This document shows, one piece after another, positions 12,745 through 26,800 of a stretch of 64,000 nucleotides of DNA. The position numbers and the translations under genes are program-made. Where the stretch lies: contig JAOVVO010000349.1 in assembly GCA_028564675.1 (NCBI GenBank), forward strand, positions 17,996 to 81,995. The letters run 5' to 3'. The notes under the pieces are model-generated. The model worked only from the letters and a program-made list of their open reading frames with translations, was not told where the DNA came from and ran no database searches. How positions within the stretch are numbered: the stretch's first letter is position 1; every line of letters starts with the position of its first letter. This DNA comes from Onchocerca lupi. Lineage: Eukaryota; Nematoda; Chromadorea; Rhabditida; Onchocercidae.

Positions 12745-15700
12745 AAGTGATTTCAGTTTTAGAAAAATCAATAATATGTTTAAAAAAATCATGCAATTTT
12801 GATTCAAAACGGCAACATGCAATATTGCATGCTAATAATGCAACTGCATGACATTCCATAATACATATACAATGCAAAAACTTTGCAAATTTTGCAAACA
12901 TGAATATTACAATAATCCTTTGTCATTTTAGTAATTTCATATTTCTTGCATAAATATAATTCCTTTAGTTGACAAATATATTCAAAATGTTTTATTTTTT
13001 AAATCAATTAAAAAAATTAATCGTTAATAATAAGAAAAAAAAAACTTTTTCAGATAAAATTTTAAATTTTTAAGAACTTTTTTTCGTAATTTAAAATTCT
13101 AAACTTACTTGAAACAACTTTATCAGCTACGATACCTTTATTAACTAATCGTTGTACTGTAAGATAATGTATATAAAAATATTGTTCTTCATTTTGAACC
13201 GCACGAGAACGTTGTGATCTAACTGACCAAATAATATCTGATACTACTGGTACACGACATGATAACAATGTTCTGCAATAATTTTCCTAATTTGGCTTTT
13301 TTTTTTTTGAAATTTAAAAAAAAAATTAAATTAAAATCATTTAAGTAAAATGATATTCATAGATTATTATTATTATGCAAAATATTAAAGAAATCATCTG
13401 CATTACTCTTAAAATTGTTTCGTTTTTTCTTTTTCTCTTTTTAAATTATCTCATTTGCTTAATTGTCTTTTATAAGCAAAATATTTTAATTGCAAAATAT
13501 GAATGAATTAATGAATTAAAAATAATATTACTACTAATTTCTTTCAGACATTTGCATAATTCATTCATTTTCATATCTTAATATTAACATTTTTTAAATC
13601 AAATAATCTTTCATTTAATGCATATTATAACAATTTATTTAATTTAATACAAGATAAAATGTAATTAACAAAATTAACAAAAATCCTTATGATTCATCCA
13701 ATTTAAAATTTAATTTTCTAATGACAATATTTTTTTTTCGCTTTTAATTTAACATTTGCTTTGAAATAGCAAACCTAATACTTTTTTTTTTTTTGAAAGC
13801 AATAATAAATTTAAGAAAAAATAAAAACCATTTTTGAATCATTGGAAGTTTAAAATGAAAACTAAACTTGCCTAGAAAGTATTTCAAGTACCACCAATGT
13901 ACCTGTTCGTCCAATTCCAGCCGAACAATGTATAACAGTAGGTGTTTTTCGTGCTCGTGCTGAGCTAAGTAATGTAAATGGTACCGTTAATTGATTTGGC
14001 ACAAATTTATCAGGCCAAGATACCCACTGATAATGAGCAAGAGGACGTCGTTTACCACGATATGTTAACAATAGTGCAGTGCAATGCACATCTGGATCAG
14101 CTGTTCGTTTCTGTAATCATTTCAAATCAATATTAGGTATCACTCTTATCATTCTTTTCACTATCATTTGAATCAGAATTGAAAGTTATCATTTTTGATT
14201 GTTTTTTTTATTTTTATTTTTCTCGCTTTTCTTGAAAAATTTTATCAATAATTGAAAATTTTACCATTGATAGTTTTATTTTATTTTCCAAGTTATTTTT
14301 TAAATCTTATATTGATCACTAATGTAAGTGAAAATTTAATAACTTATCACGAAGTTGTTCGGGAAATAATTATCAATGATAAAAGTATCCTTGTGCGTCC
14401 GATCTACTATCATATCTTAGTCCAAATATTAGTTATCATTGATTATCAGTGTATTCAATTCATTTCACTTTTTTTTTTCTATTTATTATCAATATATGAT
14501 GAATGTTTTGGCAGAAAAATTAAACAAAACTTATTTCAGAAGAAGAAAATAAACTTACTTCAACAGCTCGAATTGTAATACCACAAAATGTAAGCACTTG
14601 GCCTTGATTTAATGGCCAATATTGAGCGCATTTATTGCGATTTTCTTCATATGTACGACAAAGCATTATAATTAATTCAACATTTTCTTGCCAAATCATA
14701 CGCCAAAAATCACCACAAGTTTGATTCAACGGACCCTTTATATATAATCAGAATGATTGTATTTGTTTTTTAATAATAATACTAATAAAGTTAATAATAA
14801 TTCAGATAAAAAAATAAAATAAAGTAAAAATAAGAATCATAATGGAACAAAAATTATGAAAAAGATTAAATTCAGGAAGAGTTGAAGAAATAAAGATAAT
14901 AATAATTGAAATAAAAATTAAGAATTTAAACCTGTGTACAAATGAACGGATATTCAAGAAATTCATTACTGATCCAATTTGCATGTATGAAATCACCTTG
15001 ACCTTCCGGCCATGGTTTAAGTTGTACACGACTATTATCCAAGCACATTACATCTGCAAAAATATTCTTCGTTGACTTTTTTTTTTGAATCGAAAATTGA
15101 ATTATTCATTTAAAACTGGAATGTTCGAAATAAAAAAAAAAAAAAAAAAAGAAGGAAAGCATCATTATAAAATAATTACTACCATTATTACCAACATTAT
15201 ATTTATATAGTAAGACAACGATGCAGTAATTCGGTAATATATGGCAAGGTAATAATATAGTTACATAATTATTTAGTAATTGAGTATAATAGTAATGCAG
15301 TAATTCAACAATGCGGTAATGTAGTAGCGTAATAGTAATAACTTCACTATAGAATCATGTAAAATTGTATAAATGGAGATTGAGTTGCAATATATAGATT
15401 AAAAATATATACATAAAAAGTTTTCTAAACATTTGATTTTCATTATAATCATTAATCATGTTTTCAATAATTAATTTATTTTCTGACAAGAACTAGATTA
15501 AATCCCAATTGATTCTATTATTTACTATTAAAATCGACCGTTTTAATTTTCATAAGTGTATATTTGTAAATATAATAAGATATTAAAAATTGAAGCATTA
15601 AATCAAAATCAATCCATATAAATAAAAATGTAAATGTTCGATGTTCATTGAGATACAACGTTTTAAGTGCATCACTGATTGATTTGAAATTTTGAAACAA

Positions 15701-16150
15701 GTGCAACGTTGCATTCGAATAGGCGAGTGTTTACGAACTTTCAAAGATTTAAGATTTTGAACAAACGAACATTGGCATTTTTATTTATGTAGACTGTTGG
15801 AGTCTATATAAATAAAAATGACAGCCCATACAGATTAGCTTGACCGGCCGTGCTTCTCGTGACCGGTCCAGCTAGTAAATTTATAAACTGGATGAAATAA
15901 ATATTCTACCATTGTATCGACATTTTGCTCGATTCATTTTATGACCGTTAAAAGTTAATTGTGATGGATGCGGTCCACGTGCTTGTAATTTATTAAAATT
16001 ATTTCTTAATCCTTCAAGACCCAATGCATTGGTTTGCTCAGCAAATGTTCTCATTACCGTAACTAGCATCGGTGCTTTTTTGTGTTCACTTATCTGTTGA
16101 TCAGCTTGCTTTTCAGCTGATTGAATCCTGAATTTATTAGATTCATGCAT
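10689..16150 (-). CDS. single-domain protein tyrosine phosphatase with charged C-terminal tail
   Basis: Nine exons, 5' to 3': 16150-15910, 15053-14932, 14735-14559, 14110-13872, 13272-13109, 12650-12424, 11827-11528, 11276-11046, 10784-10689; 598 residues. The classical PTP domain occupies about residues 55-330. It shows a KCRYNDV loop, DFIHANWI, NKCAQYWP, the WPD loop with general acid Asp214, the signature HCSAGIGRTG with nucleophile Cys242 and Arg248, and the Q-loop SVRSQRSRAVQ (Gln280/Gln286). All catalytic residues are present, so it should be an active phosphotyrosine phosphatase, probably cytosolic: no signal peptide or membrane segment is seen. Residues 330-598 are low-complexity: Ser/Thr-Pro clusters, Lys-rich KKKKGLRKKKTR, a Gln run, an acidic region, and a last exon with YFDQTMDDGAEYVTGTPQ. 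Nematodes carry many such lineage-specific PTPs and I cannot assign an orthologue. The start ATG is 4 bases after an acceptor-like CTTTAG. The intron after exon 4 is GC-AG. Confidence 0.88.
13273..13871 (-). other. GC-AG intron in the PTP gene
   Basis: On the - strand the upstream exon ends TCTAG at 13872 and the intron begins GCAAGT, ending TTGCAG at 13273. The nearby GT alternative (CAA then GTTTAG) would put the next exon in a frame with an early stop. The GC donor instead joins the signature-loop helix (LEILS) to RTLLSCRVPVV, as PTP homology requires. Confidence 0.8.
15190..15345. repeat. degenerate GTAAT-rich minisatellite in PTP intron 1
   Basis: Repeated short phrases built on GTAAT or AGTAAT (for example GCAGTAATTCGGTAATAT and GCAGTAATTCAACAATGCGGTAATGTAG) recur every 8-20 bases over about 150 bp. 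Copies are imperfect. No function is evident. Confidence 0.5.
15613..15793. mobile_element. non-autonomous Helitron-like element with inverted ends (PTP intron 1)
   Basis: The left end reads TCCATATAAATAAAAATG and the right end, reverse-complemented, reads TCTACATAAATAAAAATG, so the two ends are inverted copies. Just inside each end is an AATGTTCG motif. The right half also matches, on the opposite strand, the inner sequence of the Helitron ends at 46.2 and 47.9 kb (AAATCTTAAATCT phrase, GCATTCGAAT phrase). It lies immediately left of the 74-bp element below. Confidence 0.55.
15803..15876 (+). mobile_element. minimal 74-bp Helitron-like element
   Basis: It begins with the 5' terminal TC in TCTATATAAATAAAAATG and ends CTAGT, which fits the Helitron 3' terminus CTRRT. 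A GC-rich hairpin lies just before the end: GACCGG at 15842-15847 pairs exactly with CCGGTC at 15863-15868. This is the 5'-TC, 3'-hairpin, CTRRT layout of Helitrons with almost no internal sequence. It lies inside PTP intron 1, so it is harmless to the CDS. Confidence 0.55.
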
Positions 16151-19100
16151 ATTTCTAAAGCAATTTTTTTCTTCCAACCAATCAATATCTTATTATTACA
16201 GGATTCGACACTGTAAATAATTGATAAGATACATAATTCCGAATTCGGTTTTTTTTTTTTTTTTTTTTTTAAATTAGAAAGATATCATACATACATTTAT
16301 TAAGAATTATTATGATCAAATTGATCAAAGAGCATAAAAAAACGAATATATACTCCTCTCGGCTGATATTATCACTTTCATATTTCTCTTTTAGGATATT
16401 TCCTGATATAATTTTGCATATTCGATTTTTGAGGATAAATTAGTGAATGCAAGATAAAAGTAGGAATTTATCCATTTTATTTCCTTTTACTAATTGAAAA
16501 AATATGTGTATACTATTTAATTCGCAAAATTTTGAAGGGTTTTTGAAGAATGAACTTGAATTTTATCATCCACTAACTCAGTTCTTGTTGCCTAACAGAC
16601 ATAATTTAATAAATAATGGATTTGTCGTGAAATGAAATGTAATTTATTATCTTTTAGCTAATAAGGCGAAAATTCAAAGCTGATCATTCTTCGTACTGAT
16701 AAATATAAATGACAAGTTTGTTTATATTATATAGTTTATATGGTTTACATAATAAGTTTAATGATACAGAGGAGATGATAGAAACCAATAAATGGTTTAA
16801 ATAAAAAGAAACAAAAAGGTCAATTGGTTCAGTAATCAACTGGATTAGAAATAACTGGAATATCATATAAAATAAAATTATGTGATATATATGAAGCTTT
16901 TGTCACAATTTCCATCAATTACTAATGTCATCGATCAATAATCAACGGTTTAATACTAATTGGTGAAATATTCAGCGAAATGATAGAATTAATAATATCT
17001 CACTACGAGATCAAATGTTTTATCAATAATAAATAAGAGATCGATCAAACAAGATTAACAAATTTCACAAAAGTAATTTAAGTGTATTTGACGAAAAAAA
17101 AAAAAAAAAAGACTAATTTAAGACTTCAGAAAAAGTTGATTGTGTCTATTAACAAAATTTTCTTTTTTGTTTTAAATCTTAATAATTATTTTCGTGTAAA
17201 AAAAAATATATCGAATTAAGTATTCAATTTTTACTCAGAGTTGCAAATTTGAAATAGATGATGACATGCATGGTATAAAAATGAACCTCAAGACAATAAT
17301 TTTAATCATAATTTTTAAAACAAAAAATGTGAGAAACAGTGTTTAAGTATGAAATGTGATAAGGAGTTTTTTAGGATGATTTATACATTATATTTCATAT
17401 TTATTGTAATTATGAAGAAATTGTACGAATAATATGATTAATTGCGTGAACTTATCATTTAAATAATCATATTAATTTCATAACTACGCAACAGGACATT
17501 TTGATAGTAACTTGTAAGTAAATCATAAATTTTTTTCCTTTTTTTTGGCATTTATGGATAAAGAAAATAATAAACAAATAATTTAAGTATCATTCTACTG
17601 AAATATTAATAATTTAAGCTGATAAGGAACAATAATTCAAAATAAAGTTAAATTATGATTAAATTAACAATAATGAAATCCCGCATACAACACCTCTTCC
17701 TCATTATTTTAATTGCGATAATGATTTGATCGACCGCACGCTGCAATTAGAATAATAAACTGATCAATTTCTTATTGATATGATATTTTATACATTTTTA
17801 TCAATAACTATTATCATTTATAAATTTGCATTTTAAATTGTCTTTGTTTTACAAGAAAAGAAAATTTATTAATGTTTAATCGAAGATAAATTAAGATAAA
17901 TTATTAATCGGTCGATTTATCTCTGTTAAAAAATTTCAATCATTTGTTGTAAATGATTAACTTCATAATAGTTTCATTTGTTAATGCGGTAAGAAATATG
18001 CTAATATAAGCTATATTTAAGTATAATGATAACAGAGTAGAAATAATAATAATAATATTGATATCAATAATAATAATGAAGATCGAACTTTTTGGAAATC
18101 AAAAAAAAAAAATGATTGTAACAATTATCATTAATAAATCAAATTTTAGTTTTTAAGACAAAAATTTCAAATTTGTATTTCTAAAAATATTGATTTCTGT
18201 TTTATTTTTTTAAATTTTTTCATCTATTTTATAAACTTAAATTCATTTAATTAATCACCGAAACGAAAATAGTAAGCATCTAGAAATTTGAAAGTTTCTG
18301 TTCTCAGATTACTTAAAACACAACTGAAATTATTATTTCGTTAAGTCATTATTATTGTAAATAATACAAATGAATAAGTAATTCTACTATAAATTTGATT
18401 TTTGTTAGTAAACTATTATAAGAGATGCAGTGTATATCTAGCTTATCACTGAAAAGTCCAGCTTATCATTGACGAACTTGATAAATTTTTTTGATAGTAT
18501 CATTTGGTAGTATTATGTGTTGCATATTTTTGATAATATCATGTAAATATAAATTGATATTTCGTTCATTTATTTTGTTGAAAAAAAAAATGCAATTAAA
18601 TTACTGGAAAGGATTAAATGAAAAACATTGAAATAAGCATTTATTTGGTTATAATATTTAAAGTCTTGTAAGTAATTAATTTAAAACCTTTTCAGTAATT
18701 CGCATGAATTGGAAAACCTTACAGGCAATTAGTTTAAAACCTTTTAAACAATTTGCATAAATTTTAAACGAACAAATATTTTCGTTTTGAAATTATAATA
18801 AAAAATACACAGCCTGACAGGAAATCAAAAAGTTTAACAACATCATGAATCTTTCATGTAAAATTTTTTAAAGGATATACAACATATTCGTTCAAATATT
18901 ATCATTCGATCAGATAATCATTGGGTTTTTTCTGATAATGTCATTGATTGAAATATATTAAAAAAAAAAAAAAAAAAAAAAATCTTTGATTTTAGCATTA
19001 TTGACTAATCTTGTTCATTGTAAATAAGGAAATTAACAAAATTTTTGCAAAAAATAAGCAAAAATTTATTTAGGTAGTTGAATATATATAAAAGAACAAA

Positions 19101-20842
19101 GAATTTATAAATGTAAAAAATAAAAAGATTCAAAAAGAATCATTAGAAAGCTTCTCATTTAGAAACTTCAACGATGAAGCTCAGAATCTTAATTTGAGAA
19201 TTATTAAATTGTTTTTAAAAAATGCTAAAATTTATGAACTATATTATATGATCAAAATTTGACACTGATATCGAAAGCATAACATCTCACCACTCATTTT
19301 TAACTGATAATTTCTGAAATTTGAGTTTTCTTTGCAATTCCTTTTAATATTAAATTCCGCTTCTTCATTGTTAATTTATTGCATTATTTTTACAACGAAA
19401 GTAAAAAGAATCCTAAATTTTATTGCTTTGTAGTGATATCTTTATTTTATCAGATTCATAAATATTATAATTCTTTGAAGATCAGATTTTTTCATAATTA
19501 TTTCATTATTTATCGATAAGTATCGGCTTTTCTTGATATTCAGATAACGATAATCTTGAACAGAGAGAAAAAAAGGGGCGAATCTCAAGAGGTTATCAAT
19601 TAAAAGCTTCAGTTTTATTCAAGCAAAATAAAGATTGTAATATCATTTTGCCTCATTTATTGGCATAAATCAAAGCTATAACGATGATGCACATTCTCTT
19701 ATCATCAACTGATAAATCATTAAAAACGGATGTCAAAAATTCCGAAAAATAACATGAAAAAATAAACTCGGGATATCAGTTTTGAATATCACATGAATAT
19801 TGTGAAAACATATAAATTTAATTATGATTGCATATGAAAATTTGAAAAACAAATCGCTTATACATAACAAAAGAATCAATCATTTTTTGCAATCATAACA
19901 AATACAAATCTTTTTCTATGATGCAAGCATAATGAAATATACAAATACATTTCAAAAAATTTGTTTCACGAATTGAATTTATTAAGAAAAGATTAGAAAA
20001 GAATGTATAAGTAGATTTGCAATTATTAAAAAACAAAAAAAAAATGCTAAATTCATTGCATGTAGTGAAAATTTAAACTGAAAGTTAAAAGTTAACAAAA
20101 TAAAATATCACTTTCGAATGATAATTAAACAAACGAAATAACCAGTCAATATGAAAAAGCATAATGATAAGGAGATTCTGTTCACTGATTTGAACGGCAA
20201 TTTGATGTACTATTATTATTAATTTTGAGAGAAATATTTAAAATTTCAATTTAAAAGAAATATTTGAAATTTCAGTTTTGATTATTTTCAATTTTTTTTT
20301 CGTGAAACTCGGAACTTCATATAAAAATCAAATGCTAAAAATATTGAATAACTTTTTAAACAGAAGTAACTTATTTTTTAAGCGAAAAAAAAAAAGAAAG
20401 AAACTTATCTGTTCGCTTTCTACATAAGTCTCTTTTTAGAACGATAACAATGAATTATCAAAAGTTGTGTAAATGAAAAGACGGAATGTTAAAATAGAAC
20501 ATAGAAGCAATGAATTTCACTTTGGATTGCTACTTTTATGTACATTTGAACCATCAAGGAACGAAAAAAGGCAAAAGACAAGAAATAAAAAAGAAAAAGA
20601 AATATAATAAAATGTGGAATTTAATAAAAACTGAACAAAAAACATCCCGGAATGGTACTATAATGATTATATATCTTTGTTAATGAATTTCATTTAATAA
20701 AATCAAAAATTTTGATTATAAATCAGCATATTATCCAAAGAAGATAATGTAAAAAGAAGAGTACGTAATATTTGGTAAGCTAGTGATTAAATAATTCGAT
20801 TAAACGATTACATGAAAAGTTTATCGGAAAAAGAATTTTAGA
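16151..20842. other. intergenic region, PTP 5' side to formin 3' end
   Basis: About 4.7 kb of very AT-rich DNA with no frame of coding character on either strand, no tRNA and no clear repeat family. Poly(A/T) runs occur near 16251-16270, 17094-17110 and 18960-18980. It presumably contains the PTP promoter and the formin 3' UTR; I see no specific element I can name. Confidence 0.5.
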
Positions 20843-23800
20843 TCAGGAACATTCGTGCTTTTCAGATGTTCGACTTGTTTTCGGTCCAACAGGTGGAGGA
20901 TGTGAGCTATTTTTTGCATTCATTGCAAGTGATGAGCTATAACGTTTTGTATTTTGTACACCATCAAATGTTACATAAGCTCCTTCTTTTAAGCCTGAAA
21001 TATACATTTTTAAGGAAAATAATCATGTACTAATTTGAACAGCATCATCAAAAAAATAGTCTCTATGCATTGCAATTGACTATTGAGAAAAAATATTAGC
21101 CTTAAAGAAGAATTAAATGATAGGGAATAATTTTATTCCCTATCATTTAATTTTTTTGTTAATTTTAGTGAATCATTAATACATATAAAGTGCATTAATA
21201 CGTATATACATTAATACATGTATCGTTCAGCAATACAAAAAACAAAAAAAAAAAAAGTGATATTAACAAATAAACTTGCCATTCATAATCCTCTCAAAAT
21301 CGCCATCATCGATTTGACTAGAATCCACTTTTGCTTTCCTTGTCTTCAAACCCGTTTCGCAATTAGTATCAGCCATCACAATCCTTTGTACCAGTTCGTC
21401 TATTACATTTTCAGTTAACTCATCTTTTGTAATTCGCCGCCTAACACCAAATCGTTGCCGTTTCATCTGCCCCTCTTGGGAGCGCTGAAAACGATTAAAT
21501 TGATTGTTTTAAGTGTCAGAATTTGAAAAATTGTCAAATCAACATCTAGCAGAAATAATTATTCAAGAAGAAATACAATCACATTTTCTTCTCTTAAATT
21601 CTATAATTTAGTATACTCTATTTCACCTGTTCTGCAATATGGCGAGCCTCATTTTCAGCAACTGCTTGCTGGAATCGTTTTGCAAATGTCAATAAGCGAG
21701 AGAAAAATGTATGCGGTTGTTGATTTCGTGATGACTCACCATAAAATTCTACGCATGAAGTGAAGGCTTCCTAAAATTAAAAATAATAATAGACAGTAAG
21801 CTTCGAATTATAGCATGATAAATAGATTCCAGTCATTCGTTATCATTTATATATATTCATTTTAATCTAATAGAACATCTTTCTAGATATTACGATTATA
21901 ACTGCTATAACATAAATTAAAGAAGAAAAAATGGCTAGAAATATTAATTAATAGGAACAGTAGACGAATTCAAAAGAAAGTTCGGACTTACGCAAGCTGT
22001 CTTGCATTGTGCTTGCAAAACTGAAATTCGTTTTTCACATTTGTCCAGGAAATCAAGCAGTGATGGCGGACAATCTCCTCCTTTTAATTCTCGTTCTTTT
22101 TTAGCTGAAGCAAAATTTGCTTCTAATTCTCGCATATCAGTTAGAACAGCTTCCCACATTACTGAAAAATAACATAAATCTTTAAATTACTGTTAAAGAG
22201 AAAAAGAAAAAAAACAAATATGTATCAAAAAAGGAATCGATTTATGTATTCTTAATGTTCACCATTTCCTTCCTATTTGAATTATTATAAAATTATTTGG
22301 TCAAACAAGTCACTTACTGGTGCTGGCTTTATCGGCAAATTTCAATTGATCTGCAAAATCCAGTAATCCCGGAAAACTTCGTGAAATCGTTTCCGCAATA
22401 ACATGCAGTAATGAAAGTGATCGTTCCACTGAACTTTTCAAGCCATAAAGCTAAAAATAATAATGCAAATGATAAAATGTTATCCGAATAAATAAAGTTA
22501 AGTTAGCAGAATTTTTTTAATCAGGTAGAAAAGTTATATCATTTGCGAAGTAAGAAACTCTCTTCTTCGTAATAAAAAAGAATAATTTATAACAAAAGAA
22601 CTTCTTTTAACTAAGAAAACAAACGAACCGTATCCAAACTAGATAATTTAAAACCGTAGACACCTCCTTTTCGCCCACTATTCATATAATTTCCATATGC
22701 AAGCAGTACTTCCAAAATCCGATGGAATTTTGTTGCTTCACGGACACATTTCGAAGCGGCCGTTAAATTGACAAATTGCTGAAAAAAAAAAAATCCTAGA
22801 ATATCTGACCATCGAAAAATTACAGAAATCAAGTAATATATATACTAGCTATTTATTTAACAAAATCAGCTTCTCACTGGTTAGGACTTAAGAAATTTTG
22901 AAATGAATAACTGATTCTATTTGAAAACGAAAGTTTTACCGGTTCTAACAGATCCGCACTTTCATCGAAGGTTGCCATGAAGGACATAATTTTTATTTTA
23001 TGTTCAAACCGTTCAATTTTAACAAGCTGAGCAAGAAACTGATCTTCTTCCGAAAGATCCGAAAAATTTTTATGCTCCAATTCATATTCCTTGAATTTCG
23101 CTATTTCCCTAAAAATTAAAAAAATATTGAAAATATTCCATTCAATCATCTCCATAAGCTTATCAGATTTAGCAGTTCAAGTAAATTTAGAGATTCTAAT
23201 CTTTTTTCGCTATTAGTTTGAATCTACGGAAAATCAATATTACCATTAGATGAAAAATGCTTACTCATGGGTTGGGGCAATCTTTATCAAAATATCAACA
23301 CTTTCCGGTACAAGAGCTGTCAAATCCATTCGATGCACAGCAGACATAATTACGGGGGCACTCATTGCTAATTTCCGGCATGTGATTGCTAAAATAAAAA
23401 CATTATAATGACACCATTAATGAGAAATGTGGATTTATCCTTCTTTTTATCCTTCTCATTTCAGAAAATATTTTTTAAATCAAATTTCCATTTACACAAG
23501 AAAGATTCTGAATGAAAAACTTAAATTCGCACTCAATTTAAATTTTTAAATCAGAACCTTTCTTATATGAAAAGAAATTTGATATGAAAAATATTTTCTC
23601 TTACAGTACTAAAATGATAATTTTGTGCAATCGATATATATGCTGCGAATTTATCTGTTTCTTTTTGCTTCATTCCCCTATCTCTCGTTCGTCTGATCTC
23701 AACGATTAAGAAGTATCTTAATACTGTCCAGAAAATTCGACAGACAGTAATGTTTCGTAATGTTTTTTTTTTTTTTTGGATACAAAACATTTATTGTTTT

Positions 23801-26800
23801 GGATACGAAATATTTATTTATCATTATCATAGAACTGATGTGAATAACAATAACTTATCATTGTTATCTTCATAATTATCACTGCAAAAGCAAGAAAACA
23901 AAACTGTTAAGTCAATTGAAACTAACCAATATTTTGCAGACGTTTCGTATCCAAAATAGTATTCTTTTTGACTGTACTATTACTACTACCGATACCACTT
24001 GGAGAATGTTGCCTCGGTGGACAAGATTCGGTTGTATCAAGACGCTTGGCCCCAATTTTGAACAAATCTTCTAGAGCAGTGAAATCGATTTTCTAAATCA
24101 ATAATTTATTGGATAAAATTTGAAAAAATGAAAAATGATGCCAGAAGAAACTGATTTTTATTAGATTGAACTCACTAAACGAAAGTGAATTGCTGTGAAA
24201 ATGGAAATATCTACGTCAAAAGTAAAGCAGCAACAATGCTGAAACAATTTAAAAGCTTTTATTTTGCTATAAATATTATTCCGTTGAAAAAATTAACTAA
24301 CTTCCATTATTTTCTCATCATCAAGATTGTTGAAAACGGTATCCTTCACCTGATTTGGCTTCAATGGACACCAATTCAATAACGGCAGCTTATTCCTGAA
24401 TGCATTTTTTTTTTTTTAAATGGTGGAAGAAATTTCATCGTTTCTTCTTCTCCAGTTAAATATATCTTTACTACATCAAATTTTCCTATTAAATGTGATT
24501 AAACTTTATCCAAGAAATACAAATTTTGCAAAATAACTTCAACACGAAGAGCAAGCAACAAACGAAAAAGAAATTTCGGTTTTTTTATTTTAAAAAATAC
24601 GAAGATTATTTACGTAGCCTTATAATATATGAATGTTAAAAACAGAATTACCTAGTATTATAAATTTTTTTAATAGTCATAACGTCACTGGCAGGAGGAG
24701 AAATTGTTGACGATAGCTGTGAAGATCTGACCGAATTTGATAGTGGCGGTGGTGGTGGAGGTAATTTTCCAACTGTATTGTTTAGTTGAGGTGGAGGTGG
24801 AGGTGGTGGAATATGATTTGGTGTTGCCAACTTTGCAGGTTCCTTCCCTTGATCAGGCCCTGGAGGTGGTGGTGGAGGGCTTGGTGAATTTGTCGTTGAT
24901 ATAGGTTCTTTTTTGGCTTCAATTAAACCAGCTGCAAATTAATGAACACGAATTTTCGTAAAATCAGATATAATCAAATTACTGATAAATATCACATCTG
25001 ATTTCAATTTTTTTTTAATGTAACAATAGAAGAGAAGAGATACCGAGCTTCAATATATCCGCAAGGATCTAAAAGAGTTTCCATAAGCAACATATTCAAT
25101 AACCAATGTATGTAAATTTAAATCTATTAAATCATGTAAATTTAATTCATATGTTTCTATCATTGAACAGAAATACAGATATGTAAAAAAGAATATAGCA
25201 TCAGCATATCTAATAACTTCTCGATTTTAATCATTCTGAAAAAAAAAGGAAAAAAAAAAACAAAGTTTTTCCTATACCTTTCATATTTGCCTGCATCCTT
25301 TCAAGTTCCTGTATTCTAGATTCCAATTTCGCTTGTTGTTCTCGACTTGCTTTATCTTTCTCACTTAATGTTCGTCTCATTGTGCTTAATGTGGAATCAT
25401 GCTCTTTGAGAAGTTTTTCTTTCTCTTCATTCAATTCCTTTAAACGACGATCCAATTGTGCCAAACGAGCTATGTAATCAGCTTCCACCACTTGCAATCT
25501 TTCCTTGATCTATAATAAATTCGAAAAGTTTTGGAGAAACTATCAATTTGCAAAATCACAAAAAATTTACTGAAAAATTGAGTTTTAAGAAATCGCAATG
25601 TTCTGCTTCCTAAAACAAAATTTAGTTTTAAACAAACAAAATTAAAAATATCTTGTAGAAGATAATACGAAAAAAAGAATAAAAAAAAAAATAAAAACAA
25701 GTAAAGCTGACAAAGTAACCTTTGATAATTCATCCGTGAGACGGCTATTTTCCGCTTCCAGTTCCACTTTTTTATCCGTCTCATCCAGTAAAAAATGTAC
25801 ATCAATTTTGTTATCCAAATATGCATTTACATGTGTTTGTAATTGTTCACATTCTGTATTTCGCAGCACCTGCAATACACATGAAAAATTTATTCAGTGA
25901 TATATATAATAATGAATGAAGAACATGATGATATTGTGAAGTTGAACAGCAAATGCGCAGTGCAATGGCACTTGCAAATTACAAGAAAATTTGAATTCAT
26001 CTGGGAATCTCATGAAAAATAGCATTTATTCAGACTATTCGACATCTTTCTTTAATTTACTTACTTCATAGTGCAATGGGATATTCAAAATACTTCAATG
26101 AAGGAGTGCAAAAACATAGAATTCGGCATGAAATGTAAATAGAATACGCTGCATTAAGGATGCATGCATTATTTCGCATTTTAATTAAATGTTACTTTGT
26201 TCGCTTGCTACACTGTAACTTCTAATAATCAACTTTAGAGTGCAGATAAAGTAGGATTCAGGACAAAAACGATTTCTGCCAATAATCTAAGATAAAAAAT
26301 ACCTCTAAATAATCATCAAGACCCAGAAGAGTAAGCTCATATTGCAAGTAACTGCGATAATTCATACTTTCCGTAGAATGCACCACAATATTGAAAAATT
26401 GCATACAAGATGTCATGAAATCAACATTGAATTCCGGTGGTTTTACGAAATACGAAAACAGCAGTTGAAATCGATAAGTTTCTTTATATTCCTGTAAAGA
26501 GAATTTCAGATAATTATTTTAATATTTTTTAAAAATTTTTTTAAAGCAACATTTAAACTTCATACAATTTTAACTGAAACAAAACCCGTAATGCTTAACA
26601 CAGTCTAAATAACAAGTTCTGTCTTTCTTAGTGATGATCTCATCATTGTAAACTATTCATAAATTGTTTTGGACAGGAAGAATTTTTTAGTATCAAAAAA
26701 TGTGTATTATACTGTAATGAAACGAAATATAGCGTTAGACCTTAAATTATATCATCCCACCAAACAATAATCGACCAAAACAAAGAGATACTGCTTTAAC

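Noticed and set aside
15518..15706. Small open frames inside the Helitron-like element in PTP intron 1
   Set aside because: They are rich in Phe/Ile/Leu/Lys and do not resemble any Helitron protein; treated as non-coding.
25048..25072. 25-nt microexon in the formin between the coiled-coil exon and FH1 exon
   Set aside because: It has an acceptor and a GT donor, but including it shifts the FH1 exon out of frame and creates an immediate stop. Direct joining of 25278 to 24931 is in phase.
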